Source: JAWKHR01 sp041394725
GTDB taxonomy: Bacteria; Acidobacteriota; Vicinamibacteria; Vicinamibacterales; SCN-69-37
Direction: 5' to 3'
DNA: 64,000 bases
NCBI GenBank assembly: GCA_041394725.1
Contig: JAWKHR010000023.1
Span: 38,502 to 102,501, forward strand
In this document: piece by piece, positions 1 through 7,753 of the stretch
Layout: each line of letters opens with the position of its first letter
Position numbering within the stretch: position 1 is the first letter of the stretch
Program-made: the position numbers and the translations under genes
The notes under the pieces: model-generated
Told to the model about the DNA's origin: nothing
What the model saw: only the letters and a program-made list of their open reading frames with translations
Databases searched by the model: none

Positions 1-1
1 G

Positions 2-253
2 CCGCGGGTCGGGCGGTCCACGCGCGGTGAGGGCTACGAGCGGCGGTACTTCTACGGATCGGTCTGGGCGGTGAGCGTCGCGCAACCCGTGCTCTGGCTG
101 CTCTGGAAGGTCGTGCCCGCCGGCCGCCCCGGCGACGTCTTCAAGCTGATCGTGTTCTGGGGCGTGCTCGCGTGGATGGGCAACCGCGCGCGGCGGGGCC
201 TGCTGCCGCGGACCCGGCCGATCCTGCCCGGGGAGGTGGTCGTTGCCGACTGA
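2..253 (+). CDS. C-terminal fragment of an unrecognised membrane protein
   Basis: The reading frame is open from the left window edge to a TGA at 251-253, so only the last 83 or so residues are visible. A hydrophobic stretch around nt 140-180 (FKLIVFWGVLAWMG) looks like a membrane helix and is followed by an Arg-rich segment (NRARRG), consistent with a C-terminal helix and a positive cytoplasmic tail. The end contains a good Shine-Dalgarno (GGGGAGG, about nt 229-235) for the next gene, whose TTG start at 243 overlaps this stop by 11 bp, so the two are probably co-transcribed. I do not recognise the family. An internal GTG at 71 could be called as a start, but the upstream codons read as normal coding sequence. 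Confidence 0.6.
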   Translation, partial: PRVGRSTRGEGYERRYFYGSVWAVSVAQPVLWLLWKVVPAGRPGDVFKLIVFWGVLAWMGNRARRGLLPRTRPILPGEVVVAD

Positions 254-2738
254 TTCACGCGCCCGCGCCGGCGCGCGCGACACGGCGACCACGCTGCGCG
301 ATCGGTTCCTCGCCTTCGTCGCCGAGCGCTATCCCTTTGCCGTGCCCGCGGCCGCGACCGCCTCGGCCGCCGCGATGAAGCGCGAGCCGGCGTCGGAAGA
401 GGCGATCGACGCCCTGCGCGGCGCGTTCGCGCGCCACCTCCGCAAGGCGATCGCCTTTCCCGACGTGTCGGCGCTGCCCGAGACCACGCCGGGCGTGGAC
501 GCCGACACGCGCCTCGCGCAGGGCGTGGACGAGTTCGTGGAGGCCTGCGACGGCTGGCTCCGGCGCGAGGCCATCCAGGCCGGCTTCACCGACGCGGAAC
601 GGGTCGAGATGCTGCGCGGCATGATCCTCACGCGCGCGGTGGACACGCGGCTGAAGGTCTTCTTCGGCAGCTCCGAGATTCGGTACGAGGGCACGCCGTT
701 CCAGGGCAAGGGCTTCCGGTCGCTCGGCCAGGAGGCCATCTACGCGGCCGGCATCCGCCTGCGCCGGGGCGACGCGTGGCGCGGCGCCGACGGCGACTGG
801 CAGGGTGACGTCGTCGCGCCGATCATCCGGGACCTCGGCGCCGCGCTGGCCATGCGGCCCACGCCGGAGACGATCCGGATGGTGCTCAACGGGCAGATGG
901 GCAAGGCCGGCCCGCCGATGGACGGGCGCGACCTGCACATCGGCGACTTCGCGTGGGGCATCCTGCCGGCGACCGCGCCGCTCGCGGTGAGCAGCCTCAC
1001 CGCCGCCGGCCTCGGCCTGGCGTTCGCCCGGACGGGCGCCGAGCGCGTCGCCGTGTCGTTCATCGGCGAGGGCGGGTCGTCGCTCGGCGAGTGGCACGAG
1101 GCGATCAACCTCTGCGCGGCGCGACGCCTGCCCGTCGTCTTCTGCCTCGAGAACAACCAGACCGCGCTCTCGACGCCGGTCGCCGACCAGTCCGCCGTCC
1201 GCGTGTTCGCCGACAAGGCGGCGGGCTACGGCATCCCCGGCATCACGATCGACGGCAGCGATCCCGAGGCGGTGGGCGCCGCGTTCGCGTGGGCGGCCGA
1301 GCGCGCCCGGTTCGGCGGCGGGCCCGCGCTGATCGAGGTGGTGGCGATGCGGATGTGCGGGCACGCGCATCACGACGACATGCTCTACCTCGGCCGCGAG
1401 GTCACGCCCGGCTGGGAGTACCCGACGCCGACCGAGGGCGGCTACGCCGACGCGACGCGCTACGCCTTCTGGCGCGAGCGCGACCCGATCGCGACCTACG
1501 CGGCACGGCTCGAGGCCCGCGGGCTGATCGCGGCGGGGGACCTCGACCGCTTCCGTCGCGAGGCCGAGGCGATGGTCGAAGCCGAGGCGCGGGCGGTGAT
1601 CGAGGGCCCGTGGCCCGACCCGGCCCGGGTCACCGAGGGTGTGCTGGCCGGCGACCCGGTGGACCGCGCGCGCGTGGAAATCCTCGACCGGCCGGCGACG
1701 GCGCCCGCCGTGCCGCCGGCGCTCGAGGTCGAGCCCGCGCCGCCCGTGGACCGCAAGGGCACGACGTTCCTCGAGGCCGTGATGCTCGGCGTGGGCGACG
1801 CGCTCGCCGCCGACCCGCGCGTGTTCGTCTTCGGCGAGGACGTCGGCGGCCAGTACGGCAACGCGTTCCTCCTGCTGCGGCCGCTGCTCGCGAAGTACGG
1901 CGATCGCATCCTGAACTCGCCCCTGGCCGAGGGCGCGGTCCTCGGCGGCTGCGTCGGCGCGGCGCTCGCGGGGCTGCGGCCCATCGGCGAGATGCAGTTC
2001 AACGATTTCGTCGCGACGGGCTTCAACCAGCTCGTCAACAACGCGGCCAAGATCCGGTACCGCTGGGGCGCCGACGTGCCGATGGTCGTCCGCATGCCCT
2101 GGGGCGGGCTGCGCCACGCGGGCCCGTATCACTCGCAGAACACGGAGCCCTGGTTCTACCGCACGCCGGGCCTCAAGATCGTCGTGCCGTCCACGCCCCA
2201 CGACGCGCGCGCGCTGATGGCCTCGGCCGTCGCCGATCCCGATCCGGTCCTCTATTACGAGCACATCGGGCTCTACCGCGACCCGCGGATCAAGCAGCGG
2301 CTCGACGCGGCCGCGCCCGCCGCGCTGCCGGTGGGGCGCGCCGCCCTGCGGCGCGCGGGCGACGACCTCGCGATCGTGTCCTACGGCGCCTACGTCCACG
2401 CCGCGCTGCGCGTGGCCGAGACGCTCGCGGCCGAGGCCGGGGTGGAGGCGTCGGTGCTCGACCTGCGATGGCTCTCGCCGCTCGACAAGGCCGCCGTCCT
2501 CACCGTCGCGCGCCGGACCGGCCGCGTGCTCGTCGTGCACGAGGACTCGAAGACCGGCGGCCTCGGCGAGTCGCTGGCCGCGATCGTCCAGGAGGAAGCG
2601 TTCGAGTGGCTCGACGCGCCCGTGCGCATCGTCGCGTCGCTCGACACCCCCGTGCCGTACTCGCCGCCGCTCGAAGCCGTGTTCCTGCCGAGCGAAGCCG
2701 AGATCGCGCACGCGGCGAGGAGACTCCTGGAGTACTAG
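243..2738 (+). CDS. Fused E1 alpha/beta subunit of a thiamine-dependent 2-oxoacid dehydrogenase
   Basis: This 831-residue protein joins both halves of a heterotetrameric 2-oxoacid (pyruvate or branched-chain) dehydrogenase E1, which decarboxylates the 2-oxoacid on thiamine diphosphate and acylates the E2 lipoyl group. Residues from about 110 to 470 are the alpha half, with the ThDP/Mg motif beginning GEGGSSLGEW near residue 275 and ending in the ENNQTALSTP segment. A proline/alanine-rich linker (residues 480-500) leads into the beta half (about 503-831), which starts RKGTTFLEAV and contains FGEDVGGQYG and the transketolase C-terminal domain. The extra N-terminal 100 residues are not assigned. 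The TTG start at 243 is supported by a GGAGG about 8 nt upstream. No E2 or E3 gene is nearby, so substrate specificity cannot be read from context. Confidence 0.9.
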   Translation: MPTDSRARAGARDTATTLRDRFLAFVAERYPFAVPAAATASAAAMKREPASEEAIDALRGAFARHLRKAIAFPDVSALPETTPGVDADTRLAQGVDEFVEACDGWLRREAIQAGFTDAERVEMLRGMILTRAVDTRLKVFFGSSEIRYEGTPFQGKGFRSLGQEAIYAAGIRLRRGDAWRGADGDWQGDVVAPIIRDLGAALAMRPTPETIRMVLNGQMGKAGPPMDGRDLHIGDFAWGILPATAPLAVSSLTAAGLGLAFARTGAERVAVSFIGEGGSSLGEWHEAINLCAARRLPVVFCLENNQTALSTPVADQSAVRVFADKAAGYGIPGITIDGSDPEAVGAAFAWAAERARFGGGPALIEVVAMRMCGHAHHDDMLYLGREVTPGWEYPTPTEGGYADATRYAFWRERDPIATYAARLEARGLIAAGDLDRFRREAEAMVEAEARAVIEGPWPDPARVTEGVLAGDPVDRARVEILDRPATAPAVPPALEVEPAPPVDRKGTTFLEAVMLGVGDALAADPRVFVFGEDVGGQYGNAFLLLRPLLAKYGDRILNSPLAEGAVLGGCVGAALAGLRPIGEMQFNDFVATGFNQLVNNAAKIRYRWGADVPMVVRMPWGGLRHAGPYHSQNTEPWFYRTPGLKIVVPSTPHDARALMASAVADPDPVLYYEHIGLYRDPRIKQRLDAAAPAALPVGRAALRRAGDDLAIVSYGAYVHAALRVAETLAAEAGVEASVLDLRWLSPLDKAAVLTVARRTGRVLVVHEDSKTGGLGESLAAIVQEEAFEWLDAPVRIVASLDTPVPYSPPLEAVFLPSEAEIAHAARRLLEY

Positions 2739-2750
2739 GGCGCGCGAGTC

Positions 2751-2810
2751 ACTTCGAAGTTCGAACTGGGAACTTCGAACGGTGGTGGCCGGCCTCGCCG
2801 GCGACTCTCT
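2751..2810 (+). repeat. TTCGAAGTT composite double-hairpin repeat, copy 1
   Basis: A 9-bp inverted repeat (TTCGAAGTT at 2753-2761 and AACTTCGAA at 2771-2779) is followed by a second GC-rich hairpin (GCCGG-cctc-GCCGGC) and a pyrimidine-rich tail. The same layout in the same orientation recurs at 60724-60780. It lies between the E1 gene and the methyltransferase start. Confidence 0.6.
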
Positions 2811-2814
2811 TCCC

Positions 2815-3648
2815 ATGACGATCAAGAATCCGACGTCGCCGCAGGCGACCCGCACCCCCTGGGATGCCTACGCGCCGTTCTACGACTGGGAGAACGCCCG
2901 CACGCTCGGTCGTCGCGACCTGCCGTTCTGGCGGGACGTCGTCCGGCGCGAGGGGACGGCCGCGCTCGAGCTCGGGTGCGGGACGGGCCGGCTCATCGTG
3001 CCGATGGCGCGGGCCGGGCTGCCGATGACCGGGATCGACCTCGCCGAGCGCATGCTGGCCCGCGCGCGGGCGCGCGTGCGGCGGATCCCGCGCGCGCGGC
3101 GTCCCGGCCTGGTGCGCGGCGACATCCGGCGGCTGCCGTTCCCGGATCGCCGGTTCGGCGCGGTGCTCGCGTCCTACGGCATGCTGCAGTCGCTCCTGCG
3201 CGACGCCGATCTGAACGCCGTGCTGGACGAGTCGGCCCGCGTTCTCCGGCCGGGCGGGCTGCTCGGCGTGGACCTCGTGCCCGATCTCGCACGCTGGGAG
3301 GAGTACGGCCGCGAGGAACGGCTGCGCGGACCCGGCCCGGGCGGCGGCGTGGTCACGCTCGTCGAGGCCGTGCGACAGGACCGCCGGCGCCGCCTGACGA
3401 TCTTCGACGAGGAGTTCATCGAGCGGCGCGGCCGGACGGTCCGCCGGCACCGGTTCTCGCTGACCTTCCGCAGCCTCACCATGCGCGACACGATCGGCCG
3501 GATCGAGCGGGCCGGATTCGACGTCGAGGCGGTGCTCGGGGACTACCGCGGCGCGGCCTGGGACGAGCGCGCCGACGTCTGGATCGTGCTGGCCCGGCGG
3601 CGCCGGGCCCGGCCGCGCCCCCTGCCGCGGGGCGGGCTTTCGATCTAG
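2815..3648 (+). CDS. Class I SAM-dependent methyltransferase
   Basis: The protein (277 residues from the ATG at 2815) carries the class I methyltransferase fold. Motif I is ALELGCGTGRLIVPMA (about residues 50-65), followed by the acidic loop GIDLAERML, a PFPDRRFGAVLASYG motif and the post-motif RVLRPGGLLGVDLVPD. It is close to Methyltransf_11/25 proteins, whose substrates cannot be predicted from sequence. I prefer ATG 2815 over the GTG at 2782, because the longer form would translate the repeat element at 2751-2810. No clear Shine-Dalgarno is seen at either start. The gene sits alone between the E1 gene and yebC. Confidence 0.85.
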   Translation: MTIKNPTSPQATRTPWDAYAPFYDWENARTLGRRDLPFWRDVVRREGTAALELGCGTGRLIVPMARAGLPMTGIDLAERMLARARARVRRIPRARRPGLVRGDIRRLPFPDRRFGAVLASYGMLQSLLRDADLNAVLDESARVLRPGGLLGVDLVPDLARWEEYGREERLRGPGPGGGVVTLVEAVRQDRRRRLTIFDEEFIERRGRTVRRHRFSLTFRSLTMRDTIGRIERAGFDVEAVLGDYRGAAWDERADVWIVLARRRRARPRPLPRGGLSI

Positions 3649-3651
3649 AAT
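3646..3651 (+). promoter_or_regulatory. Possible -10 box (TAGAAT) for yebC
   Basis: TAGAAT followed by CTGGGGTC lies 40 nt before yebC, overlapping the methyltransferase stop codon. A near-identical TAGAATCGGGGTC string lies before the cyclophilin gene at 25608. No convincing -35 is present. Confidence 0.3.
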
Positions 3652-3691
3652 CTGGGGTCTTCTCGGCGCGATTTTCAGAGAGAGAGCGAGC

Positions 3692-4441
3692 ATGTCCGGG
3701 CATTCCAAGTGGCACACGATCAAGCACAAGAAGGGCGCGGCTGACGCCCGGCGGGGCAAGGTCTTCACCCGCATCATCAAGGAACTGACGGTCGCGGCCC
3801 GCAACGGGGGCGGCGATCCGGACTCGAACCCGCGCCTCCGGACGGTCATCGCCGACGCGAAGGCCGTGAACATGCCGGCCGACAACATCAAGCGGGCGAT
3901 CCGGCGCGGCACCGGCGAGGAAGAGGGCGTCTCCTACGAGGAGATCACCTACGAAGGCTACGGGCCCGGCGGCGTGGCGCTGCTCGTCGAGACGCTGACC
4001 GACAACAAGAACCGGACGGTGGGCGAGATCCGGCACATCTTCTCGAAGTACGGCGGCAACCTCGGCGAGGCGAACAGCGTCGCCTGGATGTTCGACAAGA
4101 AGGGCCAGACCATCGTCGCCAAGGACAAGGCCGAGGAGGAGGCGCTGATGACCGCCGCCCTCGAGGCCGGCGCCGACGACATGCGCGACGACGGCGACGC
4201 GTGGGAGATCGTCGCGCCGCCCGAGGCGCACGACGCGGTGGTCGAGGCCGTCAAGGCGCTCGGCGTGGAGCCGGAGGCGGCGCAGATCGCGATGCTCCCG
4301 CAGAACTACATCAAGCTCGAGGGCAAGCCCGCCCAGCAGATGCTGAAGCTGATGGAGCTGCTCGAGGAGCACGACGACACGAAGAACGTCTGGTCGAACG
4401 TCGACATCGAGGAAGAGGAAATCGAGGCATCGCTGGCGTGA
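3692..4441 (+). CDS. yebC: YebC/PmpR family DNA-binding / translation-associated regulator
   Basis: The 249-residue protein begins MSGHSKWHTIKHKKGAAD, the diagnostic N-terminus of the YebC/TACO1 family, and has the family's usual length and acidic C-terminus. YebC proteins were described as transcriptional regulators of ruv and quorum-sensing genes and more recently as factors relieving ribosome stalling. Which role applies here cannot be told from sequence. The start is preceded by a GAGAGAGAGCGAG purine-rich stretch. The stop overlaps the GTG start of ruvC by 4 bp (GTGA), so yebC-ruvC-ruvA are translationally coupled, a classic bacterial arrangement. Confidence 0.96.
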   Translation: MSGHSKWHTIKHKKGAADARRGKVFTRIIKELTVAARNGGGDPDSNPRLRTVIADAKAVNMPADNIKRAIRRGTGEEEGVSYEEITYEGYGPGGVALLVETLTDNKNRTVGEIRHIFSKYGGNLGEANSVAWMFDKKGQTIVAKDKAEEEALMTAALEAGADDMRDDGDAWEIVAPPEAHDAVVEAVKALGVEPEAAQIAMLPQNYIKLEGKPAQQMLKLMELLEEHDDTKNVWSNVDIEEEEIEASLA

Positions 4442-5004
4442 GGATCTTCGGGATCGACCCGGGCTCGACGCGCACCGGCTACGGCTGCGTCGAGACCGAC
4501 GGCACGCGACACCGCCTGCTCGCCTGCGGTGCACTCGCGGCGCCCGCCGCCGCGTCGTTTCCCGAGAAGCTCGGCGTCATCCACGCGGGGCTCTGCCGGC
4601 TGCTTCGCGAGACGACGCCCGACGCGGTGGCCATCGAGAACGTCTTCCACGCGCGCAACGTCCGCAGCGCGCTGCTGCTCGGGCACGCCCGCGGCGTGGC
4701 GATGCTCGCGGCCGTCGCCGCCGAGCTGCCCATCACCGAGTACTCGCCGGCCGAGATCAAGCTGGCCGTCGCTGGCTACGGCAAGGCCGAGAAGCGGCAG
4801 GTGCAGCACATGGTGACGCTGCTGCTCGGCCTCGAGACCGCGCCGTCCCCGCACGACGCGGCCGACGCGCTCGCCGTCGCGATCTGCCACGCGCACGCGG
4901 CCGGCAGCCGGGTCGCCGCCGTCGCCGTCCCGCGCGCGGGCCGCGCGAAGCGGTCCTGGCGCCGGCTGTCCGAGGCCGAGCTGCCACGCCGGCAGGCGCC
5001 GTGA
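4438..5004 (+). CDS. ruvC: Crossover junction endodeoxyribonuclease RuvC
   Basis: RuvC is the Holliday-junction resolvase that cuts branch points positioned by RuvAB. The 188-residue protein begins MRIFGIDPGSTRTGYG, giving the first catalytic Asp. IENVF near residue 67 supplies the catalytic Glu, and the SPHDAADALA segment supplies the last acidic residues. The start is the GTG at 4438, overlapping the yebC TGA. The stop likewise overlaps the ruvA GTG (5001-5004). Length and motif spacing match the family and the gene appears intact. Confidence 0.97.
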   Translation: MRIFGIDPGSTRTGYGCVETDGTRHRLLACGALAAPAAASFPEKLGVIHAGLCRLLRETTPDAVAIENVFHARNVRSALLLGHARGVAMLAAVAAELPITEYSPAEIKLAVAGYGKAEKRQVQHMVTLLLGLETAPSPHDAADALAVAICHAHAAGSRVAAVAVPRAGRAKRSWRRLSEAELPRRQAP

Positions 5005-5594
5005 TCGCGCACCTCACGGGCACGCTCCTCGACAAGCAGGTGCAGCGCCTGGTCGTCGACGTCCACGGCGTCGGCTACGAGGTGCTCGTGCCGCTGTCCA
5101 CCTTCTACGCGGTCGGCGACCCCGGCCGCGAGGTGGCGCTGCGCATCCATACCGTGGTCCGCGAGGACGCGATCCAGCTCTTCGGCTTCAGCTCGGCGCT
5201 CGAGCTGGCGCTCTTCGAACGGCTGATCGGCGTCACGCGCGTCGGGCCGAAGCTGGCGCTCGCGGTGCTGTCGGGCATCGAGCCGCCGGAACTCGTCCGC
5301 GCGATCCGCCAGGGCGACGTCGCCCGGCTGGCGCGCATCCCCGGCGTCGGCCGCAAGTCGGCCGAGCGCCTGGTCGTCGAGATGAAGGACCGGCTTCCGG
5401 CGCCCGCCGCCGACGCGGCCGAGGTGCCCGAACCCGAGCAGGCCGGCGTGCGCGACGACCTGCTCTCGGCGCTCGCGAACCTCGGGTACCAGCCCGCCGC
5501 CGCGGAGAAGGCCGTGGACCAGGAGCTGAAGGGCGCCGGCGACTCGGACTTCGAGCCCCTCCTGCGCGCCGTGCTGCGGCGGCTGGCGGGATAA
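5001..5594 (+). CDS. ruvA: Holliday junction branch migration protein RuvA
   Basis: RuvA tetramers bind the four-way junction and load RuvB. The 197-residue protein shows the N-terminal OB-fold (MIAHLTGTLLDKQ), two helix-hairpin-helix motifs (VTRVGPKLALAVLSG near residue 75 and IPGVGRKSAERLVVE near residue 113), and the C-terminal RuvB-binding three-helix domain after an Ala/Pro/Glu-rich linker. The GTG start overlaps the ruvC stop by 4 bp. ruvB follows 118 bp downstream, separated by a block of short repeats. Confidence 0.97.
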   Translation: MIAHLTGTLLDKQVQRLVVDVHGVGYEVLVPLSTFYAVGDPGREVALRIHTVVREDAIQLFGFSSALELALFERLIGVTRVGPKLALAVLSGIEPPELVRAIRQGDVARLARIPGVGRKSAERLVVEMKDRLPAPAADAAEVPEPEQAGVRDDLLSALANLGYQPAAAEKAVDQELKGAGDSDFEPLLRAVLRRLAG

Positions 5595-5597
5595 TGT

Positions 5598-5708
5598 GGC
5601 GCGCCCGGACCTCGAACGCCGAGTGCCGGGAGCCGAGCGCCGAGTGCCCAGTGCCCAGTGCCGAGTGCCCAGTGCGAATGCCCCATGTTGCCCAGCGCCG
5701 AGTGCCTG
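5598..5708 (+). repeat. Degenerate GTGCC(C/G)A-type short tandem repeat block
   Basis: The ruvA-ruvB gap consists largely of 7-8 nt units such as CGAGTGC, CCAGTGC and CGAGCGC (for example GAGTGCCCAGTGCCCAGTGC around 5642-5670). It is one of several heptamer-type repeat families in this window and is not coding. Confidence 0.65.
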
Positions 5709-5712
5709 ATCG

Positions 5713-6729
5713 ATGCCCGATGACCGCCTGGTGAACGCGTCGCGCGTCGACGACGACGCGCAGTACGAGACGGGGCTCCGGCCGCGCACGCTCGACGACT
5801 ACATCGGGCAGGAGCGGGTCCGTGAGAACCTGCACGTCTCGATCACCGCGGCGCGCCAGCGCGGTGAGGCGCTCGACCACGTGCTGCTGTTCGGCCCGCC
5901 CGGGCTCGGCAAGACGACGCTGGCGCACGTCATCGGGACCGAGCTCGGCGTGGCCGTGCGATCCACCTCCGGCCCGGTGCTCGAGAAGCCGGGGGACCTG
6001 GCGGCGATCCTCACGAACCTCAAGGCGCGCGAGGTGCTCTTCATCGACGAGGTGCACCGCATGAGCCCGACGATCGAGGAGATCCTCTACCCGGCCATGG
6101 AGGACTTCGAGCTCGACATCGTCATCGGGCAGGGGCCGGGCGCGCGGTCGGTGAAGGTGCCGTTGCAGCCGTTCACGCTCATCGGCGCGACGACGCGCGC
6201 GGGCCTGCTCACGGCGCCGCTGCGGGCAAGGTTCGGCATCCAGCACCGGCTCGGGTTCTACGAGGAGGCGGACCTGACCGAGATCGTCACGCGATCGGCG
6301 CGGATCCTCGACGTCGCCATCACGCGCGAGGCGGCGGTGGAGATCGCGCGCCGGTCGCGCGGCACGCCGCGCATCGCGAACCGGCTGCTGCGGCGCGTGC
6401 GCGACTACGCGCAGGTGCGGGCCGACGGCCGCATCACGCCGGCGGTCGCCGACGCCGCGCTCGAGCTGATGCAGGTCGACGCGCGCGGCTTCGACGAGGC
6501 GGACCGCCGCCTGCTGCGCACCATCATCGACAAGTTCGGCGGCGGCCCGGTGGGCCTCAACAGCCTGGCGGCCGCCATCGGCGAGGAACGGGACGCGATC
6601 GAGGACATCTACGAGCCCTACCTCATCCAGATCGGCTTCCTCGATCGCACCCCGCGCGGCCGCGTGGCGACCGCGCGCGCCTACGACTACTTCGGGCTGA
6701 TCGCCCCGGGAAAGGACACGCTGTGGTGA
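5713..6729 (+). CDS. ruvB: Holliday junction branch migration ATPase RuvB
   Basis: RuvB is the AAA+ motor that drives branch migration with RuvA. The 338-residue protein shows Walker A (GPPGLGKTTLA, about residue 62), Walker B (FIDEVHRM, about residue 112), sensor-1 (GATTRAGLLT, about residue 158) and the C-terminal winged-helix domain ending in a TPRGRVATARAYDYFG segment. Length and motifs are standard. The ATG at 5713 begins MPDDRLVN, typical of the family. The stop overlaps the fabH start. Confidence 0.97.
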   Translation: MPDDRLVNASRVDDDAQYETGLRPRTLDDYIGQERVRENLHVSITAARQRGEALDHVLLFGPPGLGKTTLAHVIGTELGVAVRSTSGPVLEKPGDLAAILTNLKAREVLFIDEVHRMSPTIEEILYPAMEDFELDIVIGQGPGARSVKVPLQPFTLIGATTRAGLLTAPLRARFGIQHRLGFYEEADLTEIVTRSARILDVAITREAAVEIARRSRGTPRIANRLLRRVRDYAQVRADGRITPAVADAALELMQVDARGFDEADRRLLRTIIDKFGGGPVGLNSLAAAIGEERDAIEDIYEPYLIQIGFLDRTPRGRVATARAYDYFGLIAPGKDTLW

Positions 6730-7723
6730 AGACGACCCGGCCCGTGCGGATTGCCGGGCTTGCGACCTACGTGCCGCCGAAGGTGCTGACCAACGCGGAC
6801 CTCGAGAAGATGGTGGAGACCTCCGACGAGTGGATCCTCCAGCGCACCGGCATCCGCGAGCGGCACATCGCCGAGCCGGGCGTGGGCACCTCGGACCTGG
6901 CCGCCCCCGCCGCGCGCGCCGCCATCGAGGAGGCCGGCCTCACCCCCGCCGACATCGGCTTCATCGTCGTCGGCACGACGACGCCGGACACGATCTTCCC
7001 GAGCACGGCGTGCACGCTGCAGGCGAAGATCGGCGCGTCGAACGCGTGGGGCTTCGATCTGGGCGCGGCGTGCTCGGGCTTCACCTACTCGCTGAGCGTC
7101 GCCTTCGAGATGGTCGCGACCGGCGCCGTCGAGCACGCGCTCGTGGTCGGCGCCGACGTCATGTCGAGCATCATCGACTACACCGACCGCGCCACGTGCG
7201 TCATCTTCGGCGACGGGGCCGGGGCGGTCGTGCTCTCGCCGGCGGCCGAGGGGAGCCGGCGATCATCGACTTCGTGCACATCACCGACGGCACGGGCGGC
7301 CCCGCGCTGTGCATGCCCGCCGGCGGCAGCCGCCGCCCGGCATCGCACGAGACGGTGGACCAGCGCCTGCACTACGTCAAGCAGGACGGGCAGGCCGTCT
7401 TCAAGTTCGCGGTGCGGATGACCGAGGAAATCGCGCGCCGGATCCTCGAGCGCAACCGGCTCACGGCCGGCGACCTCGACCTGTTCGTCTCGCACCAGGC
7501 CAACCGCCGCATCATCGAGGCCGGCGCCACGCGCCTCGGCCTGCCGGCCGACAAGTACATCATCAACCTCGACCGCTACGGCAACACCACCGCCGCGACG
7601 ATCCCGCTCGCGCTGGCCGACGCGCGCGCCGAGGGCCGCCTGAAGAAGGGCGACCTGGTGCTGCTCGCCTCGGTCGGCGCCGGCTTCACCGTCGGGTCGG
7701 TGCTGCTGCGGTGGGGCGTGTAG
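6723..7723 (+). CDS. fabH: Beta-ketoacyl-ACP synthase III FabH (one frameshift)
   Basis: FabH condenses acetyl-CoA with malonyl-ACP to start fatty-acid synthesis. The first frame (6723 to about 7250) carries the N-terminal fold and the catalytic Cys motif LGAACSGFTYS. A second frame continues from about 7250 with FVHITDG and the catalytic His and Asn (FVSHQANRRI and DRYGNTTAATIP) to the stop at 7721-7723. The switch lies at 7246-7254 in a G-rich run, where one base appears missing between AAEG and PAIIDF. FabH is normally essential and both halves are well conserved, so a sequencing or assembly indel is more likely than a real pseudogene. The start may be the GTG at 6723 or 6726; the latter gives the 4-bp GTGA overlap common here. 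Confidence 0.9.
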
Positions 7724-7753
7724 CCGGGTCCTGAGCGGCCCAGACGCGGCGGA

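Noticed and set aside
7246..7254. Programmed ribosomal frameshift in fabH
   Set aside because: No slippery heptamer or downstream structure typical of programmed shifts, FabH is not known to use one, and other genes here have similar indels.
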